A stretch of DNA of 9,638 bases from CAZDDY01 sp964504455 (GTDB taxonomy: Bacteria > Patescibacteriota > Minisyncoccia > Phycocordibacterales > UBA9973). How positions within the stretch are numbered: the stretch's first letter is position 1; every line of letters begins with the position of its first letter. Where the stretch lies: the NCBI GenBank assembly GCA_964504455.1, contig CAZDDY010000018.1:1-9638 (forward strand), in the 5' to 3' direction. The notes under the pieces are model-generated. The model was given only the letters and a program-made list of their open reading frames with translations. It ran no database searches and was not told the origin of the DNA. A program made the position numbers and the translations under genes. This document shows, one piece after another, positions 1-5,723 of this stretch.

Positions 1-323
1 AAGCACTTTTAGCCGCAAAACAACTAAAAGAAAAGGAAAATATAGATGTCGTTGTGGTGAATATCCCAACAATTAAACCACTTGATGAGCAAACAATTAT
101 AGGGGTTGCAAGAAAGGTAAAAGGGGTGGTCTCAGTTGAAGAACATCAAGTTATAGGTGGTCTTGGTAGTGCAATTTCTGAGTGTCTTGCAAAAAATAAT
201 CCACTCCCAATGCGTTTTATTGGAGTGCAAGATAGATTTGGACAGTCAGGCACGCCAAACGAGCTTATTGAGCACTACGGTATGGGTGTAAATGATATCG
301 TAAAAGCAGTAATGAGTCTTTAG
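1..323 (+). CDS. Transketolase, C-terminal part (5'-truncated by window edge)
   Basis: The open frame starts at base 3 and runs without a stop to TAG at 321-323, giving 106 visible residues; the N-terminal part lies outside the window. The visible part looks like the transketolase C-terminal domain: a VVVVNIPTIKPLD strand-turn, then VKGVVSVEEHQVIGGLGSAISE, and the closing DRFGQSGTPNELIEHYGM segment that is typical of this domain just before the last helix. Transketolase moves two-carbon ketol units between sugar phosphates using thiamine diphosphate, in the non-oxidative pentose phosphate pathway. This version resembles the separate C-terminal subunit of split transketolases, but that cannot be proven without the upstream sequence. 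The GTG codons at 54 and 57 are internal, because the frame continues upstream with homologous-looking sequence. The stop overlaps the stop of the convergent gene by four bases. Confidence 0.9.
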   Translation, partial: ALLAAKQLKEKENIDVVVVNIPTIKPLDEQTIIGVARKVKGVVSVEEHQVIGGLGSAISECLAKNNPLPMRFIGVQDRFGQSGTPNELIEHYGMGVNDIVKAVMSL

Positions 324-784
324 TTTAAGTTTGGATTTATAGGATTTAAAACTTCTTCAAGTGTCTGGATTTTTTTCTCCAATTCTTCTTTATTTCCAGG
401 AACCACTTCTGACTTATTAAGCCATTCCTGCATAGAGTGAAGCATCTGGATTTTTGCTTGGTACTCTGCGTTCTGCTCAGCATATTCATTCTTCAGAAGT
501 TCATCTTCAAGATGACTCTTAAGTTTCTCTGCATCACTAAATATATTTCTATATAGATCTTCAGCAACCATACCATTCATCTTGGCAAGTGCTGCTCGCA
601 TTGTAAGTAGCTTGTCCTCCAGTTCTACAAATTCTGGATGTTCAGACATAAAGTTAGGAAAATAGTCCAAACTTACTTCCTTATCCTGAGCATTCTGCAT
701 TGCAGTATGTGCAATTTTAAGTAGCTCCTCTCGCTCTTCCTCAGAGCTTTTTTTTGGTACTTTTGAAAATCCTCCTTCCAACAT
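320..784 (-). CDS. Hypothetical helical protein, 154 aa
   Basis: I do not recognise this protein. It starts at ATG 784-782 and ends at TAA 322-320. It is rich in Glu, Lys, Leu and Met, has no cysteine, and shows no signal peptide or membrane segment, so it is probably cytoplasmic and mostly alpha-helical. A basic/acidic N-terminus (KVPKKSSEEEREELL) is followed by helices at roughly residues 15-35, 50-75 and 80-128, and a short C-terminal amphipathic helix at about 133-146 ending in a Pro/Asn tail. The heptad-like spacing suggests oligomerisation or a protein partner. It sits two bases downstream of the sugar kinase on the same strand and is therefore almost certainly cotranscribed. A weak AGAG lies about 10 bases before the start. 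The frame is intact and its composition matches its neighbours, which supports a real gene, but no function can be assigned. Confidence 0.75.
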   Translation of the reverse strand: MLEGGFSKVPKKSSEEEREELLKIAHTAMQNAQDKEVSLDYFPNFMSEHPEFVELEDKLLTMRAALAKMNGMVAEDLYRNIFSDAEKLKSHLEDELLKNEYAEQNAEYQAKIQMLHSMQEWLNKSEVVPGNKEELEKKIQTLEEVLNPINPNLN

Positions 785-786
785 AT

Positions 787-1782
787 TTATATCTCTGTTA
801 CTTTATACTCAACAGGAGCCTTATCTAAATATTCTTGCAATTTTTCAAGACTAAGTAAACCTTTTTGAGCTCCAACTTGCTGAACCACTGACATAGAATT
901 AATAGGTGCCATTTGCAAGGCTTCGACAGGGGATTTGCCCATACAAAGGGCTGAGACAAATGTAGAAGTAAAGGCATCACCTGCACCAGTACGCTCATAC
1001 GGAGTATGCGGATATATAGGTATAAACCAATACTTTTCTCCATCAAACATATATGCACCATCGAATCCATCCGTAACAGATACAATTTTAGGTCCAAGTA
1101 AAGAAAGTTCTTTCATTAGAAGTTTAATATCTCTATGATTGACTCCAAGAATTCTTTGCGCTTCTTCAACGTTACAAGTAAAGAAATCTGCTTCCTTATA
1201 CACTTCTTTAAGTTTTTCCTTACCTAATTTCATCTGAAATGTTCCCGGCTGAAAGGCAAGCTTCACTTCAGGGTGAGCTCTTAAGTACTCTACAATTTCA
1301 TCATGGTATTCAAGCGATGTCTCACCGAGTGAAGTAAGGTAAATCCACTTTGGCGTACCTAAATCTTTAGGTAGTGCGTAAGGAAAAGGTGCATGTTTTA
1401 CAAGAATAGTTCTCTCAGATTGAAACCACAGCACGTAATGATAATTTGTTGGATACTGAGTACTTGTTGAGATAAATTTTGTTGAGACATTATCTTTTTG
1501 AAGTGAATTAAAGCACTCTTTACCATTTTGATCATCACCAACGGTGGTAATAAATGCGGATTTAAGCCCGAGTCGTGCTGCTGAGACTGCTGCATTCCCA
1601 CTGTTTCCTACAGCATAAATTAACTCCACAGATTCATAGGGTACTTTATCTCCGAAACTTATACAGAGTTCTTTTTTTGTATGATCAATACTGTCTTGGA
1701 CTTCTGCCTCTCTTAGTCTAATGAATGCGTCACAAACAACATCACCAATTGAAACAATATCGAATTGTTCTTTGTTTTCCAT
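787..1782 (-). CDS. PfkB/ribokinase-family carbohydrate kinase, 331 aa
   Basis: This is an ATP-dependent sugar, sugar-phosphate or nucleoside kinase of the ribokinase fold. Visible landmarks are an N-terminal strand with FDIVSIGDVVCDAF (residues 7-20), the glycine/asparagine-rich first signature GNSGNAAVSAARLG (59-72), the metal-associated NxxE segment TCNVEEAQ (202-209), and the second signature TGAGDAF (265-271) with anion-hole glycines and the expected catalytic base Asp269. The residue two before the TGAGD threonine is Glu263 (ERTGAGD) where many family members have Asp. The substrate cannot be read from sequence; fructose-6-phosphate, tagatose-6-phosphate, another sugar and a nucleoside are all possible. 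The divergent aldolase and nearby transketolase argue for a sugar-phosphate substrate. Length is normal for the family (about 300-350). The start ATG 1782-1780 lies 6 bases from an extended -10 element. Confidence 0.9.
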   Translation of the reverse strand: MENKEQFDIVSIGDVVCDAFIRLREAEVQDSIDHTKKELCISFGDKVPYESVELIYAVGNSGNAAVSAARLGLKSAFITTVGDDQNGKECFNSLQKDNVSTKFISTSTQYPTNYHYVLWFQSERTILVKHAPFPYALPKDLGTPKWIYLTSLGETSLEYHDEIVEYLRAHPEVKLAFQPGTFQMKLGKEKLKEVYKEADFFTCNVEEAQRILGVNHRDIKLLMKELSLLGPKIVSVTDGFDGAYMFDGEKYWFIPIYPHTPYERTGAGDAFTSTFVSALCMGKSPVEALQMAPINSMSVVQQVGAQKGLLSLEKLQEYLDKAPVEYKVTEI

Positions 1783-1788
1783 ATACGT

Positions 1789-1797
1789 ATTTTAGCA
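1789..1797 (-). promoter_or_regulatory. Extended -10 promoter of the sugar kinase, leaderless type
   Basis: On the minus strand the bases read TGCTAAAAT, a TGn extension joined to a TAAAAT -10 hexamer (hexamer at 1794-1789). Only six bases separate the hexamer from the kinase ATG at 1782, so transcription should start at or next to the A of the start codon. No convincing -35 and no Shine-Dalgarno site is present. Promoter assignment is inferred from sequence. Confidence 0.6.
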
Positions 1798-1802
1798 CAT
1801 CG

Positions 1803-1810
1803 TGTATACT
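1803..1810 (+). promoter_or_regulatory. -10 promoter element of the aldolase operon, leaderless type
   Basis: A TATACT hexamer lies at 1805-1810, preceded directly by TG. Seven bases separate it from the aldolase ATG at 1818, placing the expected transcription start at about 1817-1818. A second TATACT copy at 1812-1817 abuts the ATG and is too close to serve this start codon. No -35 or ribosome-binding site is visible in the 35-bp gap shared with the divergent kinase. Confidence 0.55.
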
Positions 1811-1817
1811 TTATACT

Positions 1818-2693
1818 ATGGAAAAGTCACTTCGAGAGCACATATACGAATCGAGAAAGAAAAATGTCGCTATCGGCCACTTCAACGTAAGCAACCTTGA
1901 AGCTGTACACGCAATTGTTTCAGCAGCTGCAAAATTACAAGTTCCAGTCATTCTTGGAGTCACCGAATCTGAAGAAAAATTTTTCGGATTAGAAGAAATT
2001 GTTGCCGTTGTGAAAGTGCTTAAAGAAAAATCAAGTATACCAATATATCTTAATGCTGATCATCACTATTCGTTTGAAAGTGTGAAAAAAGCACTTGATG
2101 CTGGTTTTGATATGGCAATTATTGATCAAGCACATGAAAGTTATGAAAAAAATATTGAAACTACAAAGAAATGTGTTGCGTATGCAAAAACTATAAAAGA
2201 AAAAACAGGTAAAGACGTACTGATTGAAGCAGAGCTTGGTTTTATTGGACAATCTTCAAAAATCTTAGAGTCTATTCCAGAAGGGGTATCACTCGATACA
2301 ATGACGAAGCCTGATATAGCTTTGGAGTTTGTAGAGAAAACAGGAATAGACCTGCTTGCCCCATCAGTAGGAAATATTCACGGAATGGTCAAAGGTGGTG
2401 AACCGAATCTCCATCCAGATATTGTTAAACAAATTAGCGATGTAACAGGGTTACCACTCGTGCTTCATGGTGCATCAGGAAATACTGATTCTGATATTCA
2501 AGAATGTATTAAAAACGGGGTAGCAATTGTACACATTAATACAGAAATCAGGGTTGCCTTCAAAGAAGGACTTATTGATTCTTTGAAAAACACCACAGAA
2601 ATAGCACCGTATAAATATCTCCCAGAGGCTGTTTTAGCAATTGAGGAAGTAGTCTTGAAAAAATTAAAAGTTTTTAACTTTATAAACCAATGA
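1818..2693 (+). CDS. Class II (zinc) fructose-bisphosphate-type aldolase, 291 aa
   Basis: This TIM-barrel metalloaldolase cleaves or forms fructose-1,6-bisphosphate, or a relative such as tagatose bisphosphate, giving DHAP and glyceraldehyde-3-phosphate. Conserved elements appear in order: IGHFNVSNLEAVHAI (residues 19-33), the NADHHYSF segment with catalytic Asp81 and zinc-ligand His82, IEAELG (136-141), APSVGNIHG with zinc-ligand His188, LHGASG with zinc-ligand His218 (217-222), and the phosphate-binding VHINTEIR (238-245). The DHH form rather than DHG recalls the GatY/KbaY branch, so substrate is left open between fructose and tagatose bisphosphates. The frame is open upstream to 1725, but the homology begins at MEKSLREH and the promoter lies within the extension, so 1818 is the start. 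The TGA stop overlaps the next ATG (ATGA at 2690-2693), indicating translational coupling. Confidence 0.92.
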   Translation: MEKSLREHIYESRKKNVAIGHFNVSNLEAVHAIVSAAAKLQVPVILGVTESEEKFFGLEEIVAVVKVLKEKSSIPIYLNADHHYSFESVKKALDAGFDMAIIDQAHESYEKNIETTKKCVAYAKTIKEKTGKDVLIEAELGFIGQSSKILESIPEGVSLDTMTKPDIALEFVEKTGIDLLAPSVGNIHGMVKGGEPNLHPDIVKQISDVTGLPLVLHGASGNTDSDIQECIKNGVAIVHINTEIRVAFKEGLIDSLKNTTEIAPYKYLPEAVLAIEEVVLKKLKVFNFINQ

Positions 2694-3010
2694 TTTATTG
2701 GATTGCCCCATTGTTCCTCTTGGTCTTGTTTGAAGCACTTGCGGATCTTATTGCAAAATCTTGGGCAAATACAGGCAAAATAAGTATTGCTGGGCTCGCT
2801 TTGTTCGGGTACATCGTGGCAAATATTTTTTGGCTTATTTCTCTTAAAAATGGAGCGCAACTTTCAACCGGAGCAATTATTTTTTCAATTAGTTCCGAGC
2901 TTCTTGCCATTGCTATCGGTATCTTTTTGTATCATGAACAACTGACCAAACTGCAAATAGGTGGTATTGTTTTAGGCGTGATTTCTTTAATACTTTTAAT
3001 TTGGGAGTAG
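2690..3010 (+). CDS. Small four-helix membrane protein, SMR/EamA (DMT)-like transporter, 106 aa
   Basis: The protein is almost entirely hydrophobic, with four predicted membrane helices at about residues 3-22, 32-52, 60-78 and 84-104. That size and layout match small multidrug resistance (EmrE-like) proteins or a half-size EamA unit of the drug/metabolite transporter superfamily. Glu15 in the first helix (LFEALADLIAKSW) falls where EmrE has its essential proton/substrate-coupling glutamate. The last helix pair (YHEQLTKLQIGGIVLGVISLILL) resembles the family pattern of a charged turn followed by a Gly-rich helix. Such proteins work as dimers in the inner membrane. A second acidic residue lies in helix 3 (SSELLAI). 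The gene is coupled to the aldolase by an ATGA overlap and followed six bases later by a dehydrogenase, so its cargo may be a metabolite rather than a drug. Family fit is good; substrate is unknown. Confidence 0.75.
   Translation: MIYWIAPLFLLVLFEALADLIAKSWANTGKISIAGLALFGYIVANIFWLISLKNGAQLSTGAIIFSISSELLAIAIGIFLYHEQLTKLQIGGIVLGVISLILLIWE
3003..3007 (+). promoter_or_regulatory. Shine-Dalgarno site of the FAD dehydrogenase
   Basis: GGGAG at 3003-3007, inside the last codons of the membrane-protein gene, lies nine bases before the ATG at 3017. It supports this start and shows that the organism does use Shine-Dalgarno initiation inside operons. Confidence 0.6.
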
Positions 3011-3016
3011 ATCTAT

Positions 3017-4717
3017 ATGAATCTTGTAGAGGAGATACAAAAAATAATAAAGGGTGATATAGAAACGGGCGATGAAGTACTTGAAAAGTATAGTCACGAT
3101 GCTTCTATTTTAGTTGTTAAACCTGAAATGGTGGTATTTCCTAAGGATTCGGCTGACATACAAGCTCTCGTTTCTTTTGTCGCAAAACAAAAGAAAGCAT
3201 ACCCAAACCTTTCAATCACTGCCAGAGGAGCAGGCACGTGTATGGCAGGTGGTGCGATTAATGACTCAATTATTCTTGACACAACCCGCTACATGAAAGG
3301 GGTGTTGGATATAAAAAAAGAAAAAAATGTACATTACGGAAAAGAAATGGCCGGGGTTGTTAAAGTGCTACCTGGAACTTTCTACAGAGATCTTGAGAAA
3401 GAAACCTTGCAACATGGATTATTAATGCCGACATACACAGCTTCAAAAGAGTTATGTACTGTAGGCGGGATGGTTGGGAATAACAGCGGAGGTGAAAAAA
3501 CGATTCGCTATGGGAAAGTTGAAAATTTTATCAAAGAGCTAAAAATTGTTTTTAGGGATGGAAACGAATACACTATCCAACCAATGAGTAGCTCTCAGTT
3601 TAATAAAAAAACCTTAGAGGATAGCTTAGAGGGGGAATTATACAGAGAGTTAAAAAAACTTTTGCAAGATAATGAAGTGCTTATTAATGAAAAAAAGCCA
3701 AAAGTTTCAAAAAATTCTGCCGGGTATTATTTATGGAACATTTGGGATAAGGAAAAGGATATTTTTGACCTCTGCAGGCTTATTGTTGGCTCTGAAGGAT
3801 CGTTGGGAATAGTGACAGAAATAACATGGTATTTGGTGCCAGTTGAACAACACACAAAATTGTATGTTGTTTTTATGAAGGACTTGGCAAAACTTGGCAA
3901 CCTTGTGGATGAAATATTGCCGACAAGTCCGGAAAGTATCGAGTCGTATGATGATTATAGTTTGTCGCTCGCTATAAAATTTATGCCAGATTTTTTGAAG
4001 CAAATGAGTCTTTGGAAATTCTTGAAACTTGGAGTTTCATTTATACCCGAGATGTTCATGGTGCTTCGAGGTGGAATGCCGAAACTGGTGCTTTTGATTG
4101 AATGCACTGGAAAAGACGAACAAGAGGTTTCTGAAAAGATATTAAAAGTTGACACTATTGTTAAAAAATACAAGTTTCAAACAAGAATTACTAAATCTGT
4201 GCAAGATGCGGAGAAGTATTGGAAAATCAGAAGAGAAAGTTTTAATTTACTCAGAAAACATGTAAAAGGTAAACACACCGCTCCTTTTATTGATGATATT
4301 TGCGTAGAACCGCATACATTACCTGAATTTCTCCCGCAACTAAACAAAATATTAAATGAGTACAAGCTTGTATATACAATTGCAGGTCATGCAGGAAATG
4401 GAAATTTTCATATTATTCCCCTTATGGACTTTACAGATATAAATACCAAAAAAATAGTCCTCGAACTATCTGAAAAAGTATATGCTTTGGTTTTTAGATA
4501 CAAGGGCACGATCACAGCTGAACACAATGATGGGTTGATACGAACTCCATATATTCTAGACATGTATGGTAGTGACATGTATGAGCTATTTGCAAAAACA
4601 AAAAAATTGTTCGACCCAGAAAATATCTTTAACCCAAGAAAGAAAGTTGGTGCGACTAAAGAATATCTAGCAGAACATCTCTTGGTTGAAAAGTATAACA
4701 AAATTCACGGATCATAA
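3017..4717 (+). CDS. FAD-linked 2-hydroxyacid dehydrogenase/oxidase (GlcD/D-lactate dehydrogenase type), 566 aa
   Basis: This is a flavoprotein of the vanillyl-alcohol oxidase fold. The N-terminal FAD-binding domain shows ARGAGT (residues 69-74), GGMVGNNSGGEKTIRYG (150-166) and GSEGSLGIVTE (258-268), the usual pyrophosphate- and flavin-contacting segments. The C-terminal FAD-oxidase domain carries FIDDICVEP (424-432), GHAGNGNFH with His458 and His465 (457-465), AEHNDG (501-506), and the closing LFDPENIFNP (531-540). Relatives oxidise D-lactate, glycolate or other 2-hydroxyacids. Two variations stand out: GHAGNGN instead of GHAGDGN, and EHNDG instead of the common EHGxG. There is no cysteine-rich Fe-S module, so the electron acceptor is probably a quinone, another protein or oxygen. 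It is the last gene of the aldolase operon, six bases after its neighbour, and the TAA stop runs straight into the terminator. Confidence 0.88.
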   Translation: MNLVEEIQKIIKGDIETGDEVLEKYSHDASILVVKPEMVVFPKDSADIQALVSFVAKQKKAYPNLSITARGAGTCMAGGAINDSIILDTTRYMKGVLDIKKEKNVHYGKEMAGVVKVLPGTFYRDLEKETLQHGLLMPTYTASKELCTVGGMVGNNSGGEKTIRYGKVENFIKELKIVFRDGNEYTIQPMSSSQFNKKTLEDSLEGELYRELKKLLQDNEVLINEKKPKVSKNSAGYYLWNIWDKEKDIFDLCRLIVGSEGSLGIVTEITWYLVPVEQHTKLYVVFMKDLAKLGNLVDEILPTSPESIESYDDYSLSLAIKFMPDFLKQMSLWKFLKLGVSFIPEMFMVLRGGMPKLVLLIECTGKDEQEVSEKILKVDTIVKKYKFQTRITKSVQDAEKYWKIRRESFNLLRKHVKGKHTAPFIDDICVEPHTLPEFLPQLNKILNEYKLVYTIAGHAGNGNFHIIPLMDFTDINTKKIVLELSEKVYALVFRYKGTITAEHNDGLIRTPYILDMYGSDMYELFAKTKKLFDPENIFNPRKKVGATKEYLAEHLLVEKYNKIHGS

Positions 4718-4907
4718 AAAAACAGCCTTCTGTGTGCGAGGCTGTTTTTGATTTCGGGCAAGACAATAATTTGAAGCATATGATTATTATCAGTAATACT
4801 CCAAAAAAATACTGAGTTTTTTTATTGCCCGCGATTTCTTCGATTTTTGCTCTGAAGCGAGAAATATGCGACCTGTCTCTTTCTTCAGGCTCGTGATGCA
4901 TAGCCAT
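4656..4907 (-). CDS. Possible small single-pass membrane protein (uncertain)
   Basis: An open frame on the minus strand encodes an acidic/basic soluble head (HHEPEERDRSHISRFRAKIEE), a linker, and a strongly hydrophobic stretch (YFFGVLLIIIICFKLL), a plausible type II or tail-anchored membrane segment. ATG 4907 is preferred over the in-frame ATG at 4931 because the predicted transcript begins near 4926; ATG 4901 is also possible. A near-consensus promoter directly upstream supports expression. Against it, the frame does not stop before the hairpin terminator at 4749-4718 but continues about 62 bases into the dehydrogenase gene's 3' end, so most transcripts would lack the stop codon. In the frame one base on, a TGA-TAA-TAA cluster at 4792-4784 would end a short soluble 38-aa product. 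I do not recognise a family. It may be a real small gene, a decayed one, or a small RNA. Confidence 0.35.
   Translation of the reverse strand: MAMHHEPEERDRSHISRFRAKIEEIAGNKKTQYFFGVLLIIIICFKLLSCPKSKTASHTEGCFFMIREFCYTFQPRDVLLDIL
4718..4749. terminator. Bidirectional intrinsic terminator
   Basis: AAAAACAGCC at 4718-4727 pairs with GGCTGTTTTT at 4740-4749, extended inward by T4728-A4739. It begins right after the dehydrogenase stop. T-tracts lie on both strands (TTTTT at 4745-4749 on plus; seven T on minus opposite 4716-4722), so it can end the plus-strand operon and the short minus-strand transcript. Confidence 0.85.
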
Positions 4908-4915
4908 ATAGATTA

Positions 4916-4946
4916 TTTTAAGGTGATACATAATTATACCTTAAAA
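4916..4946. repeat. 9-bp inverted repeat over a promoter
   Basis: TTTTAAGGT at 4916-4924 is the perfect reverse complement of ACCTTAAAA at 4938-4946, with a 13-base spacer. The right arm touches the minus-strand -10 box at 4938-4933 and the left arm covers the expected transcription start. This placement suits an operator for a repressor or an RNA hairpin. The core TAAGGTGA (4919-4926) recurs at 4989-4996 as part of the rplY ribosome-binding site. Confidence 0.5.
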
Positions 4947-4960
4947 GATGAATTAGTCAA
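4933..4960 (-). promoter_or_regulatory. Near-consensus sigma-70-type promoter, minus strand
   Basis: On the minus strand a TTGACT -35 (4960-4955) and a perfect TATAAT -10 (4938-4933) are separated by 16 bases. This is the best full promoter in the window. The expected start is near 4926, giving a transcript of about 210 bases ending at the hairpin at 4749-4718. Confidence 0.65.
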
Positions 4961-4989
4961 ATATCCTTGATATATATGAATTTTATGGT

Positions 4990-4996
4990 AAGGTGA
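4990..4996 (+). promoter_or_regulatory. rplY: Shine-Dalgarno site of rplY
   Basis: AAGGTGA at 4990-4996 ends seven bases before the rplY ATG at 5004 and matches the anti-Shine-Dalgarno well. A possible -10 lies upstream at about 4971-4976 (TATATA, preceded by TGA), which would give a leader of about 20 bases. That promoter is weak by sequence and uncertain. Confidence 0.6.
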
Positions 4997-5003
4997 AGTA
5001 CGT

Positions 5004-5639
5004 ATGGTACAGCTTACAGCACAAAAGCGAAGTAAGACAGATAATCTGGTTTTATTGCGACGTAACGGCAATTTACCGGGTGTTGTCTATGGCGCTTCAA
5101 TTGAGAATGCTCCGCTTACAATTTTATTGAAGGATTTTCAAAAAGTATTTAAGGAAGTGGGAGAATCTGAAGCAATTACACTTGACCTAGATGGACAAAA
5201 AATACCTGTTCTTGTACATGAGGTTCAATATGACCCAATAAAAGAATTTCCAGTACATGTTGATTTTTATGCGGTTGATCTTAAGAAAGAAGTTACTGTC
5301 TCAGTACAGATAGAGTTTGAGGGGGAAGCACCAGCAGCAAAACAGGGATTAGGAAGTCTTGTAAAAGTTTTGTACGAAATAGAAGTTCGCGCACTCCCAC
5401 AAAATCTTCCGCACGCGGTTTCTGTCGACCTCTCAGGACTTACTGATATAGACAGTCAAATTAGTGTTTCTGATATCAAGTTACCAGCAGGAGTTGTTGC
5501 GGTAACGAAAGATACTGAGGTTGTGGCTGCGATAGCAACAATTAAAGAAGAAAAAGAAGAAACACCAGTAGATTTATCTGCTATCGAAGTTGAACAAAAA
5601 GGAAAGAAAGAAGAGGAAGGTGGAGAAGCTACCTCATAA
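5004..5639 (+). CDS. rplY: 50S ribosomal protein bL25, Ctc/TL5 long form, 211 aa
   Basis: bL25 binds 5S rRNA in the central protuberance of the large ribosomal subunit; the long form with an extra C-terminal domain is called Ctc or TL5. The N-terminal 5S-binding barrel covers residues 1-92, with the typical LRRNGNLPGVVYG (18-30) and the VHEVQYDPIKEFPVHVDFY segment (71-89). The C-terminal beta domain (about 93-180) contains the family's EGEAPAAKQG (107-116) and ALPQNLPHAVSVDLSGL (130-146). A charged Glu/Lys-rich tail closes the protein. The start at 5004 is supported by a Shine-Dalgarno site. The gene stands alone, between the divergent small transcript and a downstream terminator. Confidence 0.95.
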   Translation: MVQLTAQKRSKTDNLVLLRRNGNLPGVVYGASIENAPLTILLKDFQKVFKEVGESEAITLDLDGQKIPVLVHEVQYDPIKEFPVHVDFYAVDLKKEVTVSVQIEFEGEAPAAKQGLGSLVKVLYEIEVRALPQNLPHAVSVDLSGLTDIDSQISVSDIKLPAGVVAVTKDTEVVAAIATIKEEKEETPVDLSAIEVEQKGKKEEEGGEATS

Positions 5640-5659
5640 GCGTAACAAAATGAGCTTAG

Positions 5660-5691
5660 AAACGTCAGGAAATATAGACCCTGACGTTTTT
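5660..5691 (+). terminator. Intrinsic terminator after rplY
   Basis: A perfect 10-bp stem, AAACGTCAGG (5660-5669) with CCTGACGTTT (5680-5689), encloses a 10-base AT-rich loop and is followed by a short, interrupted T-tract. It separates rplY from the transglycosylase gene. Confidence 0.75.
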
Positions 5692-5708
5692 AGTTTGTAG
5701 GGGAAATT

Positions 5709-5717
5709 TGATATACT
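5709..5717 (+). promoter_or_regulatory. Extended -10 promoter of the lytic transglycosylase gene
   Basis: TGATATACT at 5709-5717 is a TGn extension plus a TATACT hexamer. The hexamer abuts the first ATG (5718) and lies six bases before the second in-frame ATG (5724). Transcription should start at about 5724, making the second ATG the leaderless start. Confidence 0.6.
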
Positions 5718-5723
5718 ATGTAT

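Noticed and set aside
54..59. GTG codons as the start of a small 89-aa gene
   Set aside because: The frame continues upstream to base 3 with sequence that fits the transketolase domain; these are internal valines.
1725..1817. N-terminal extension of the aldolase frame back to 1725
   Set aside because: It overlaps the divergent kinase gene, gives a non-homologous sequence, and contains both promoters; aldolase homology begins at the ATG at 1818.
2498..2910. Minus-strand open frames across the aldolase and membrane-protein genes
   Set aside because: They are antisense to well-supported genes and have no initiation signals.
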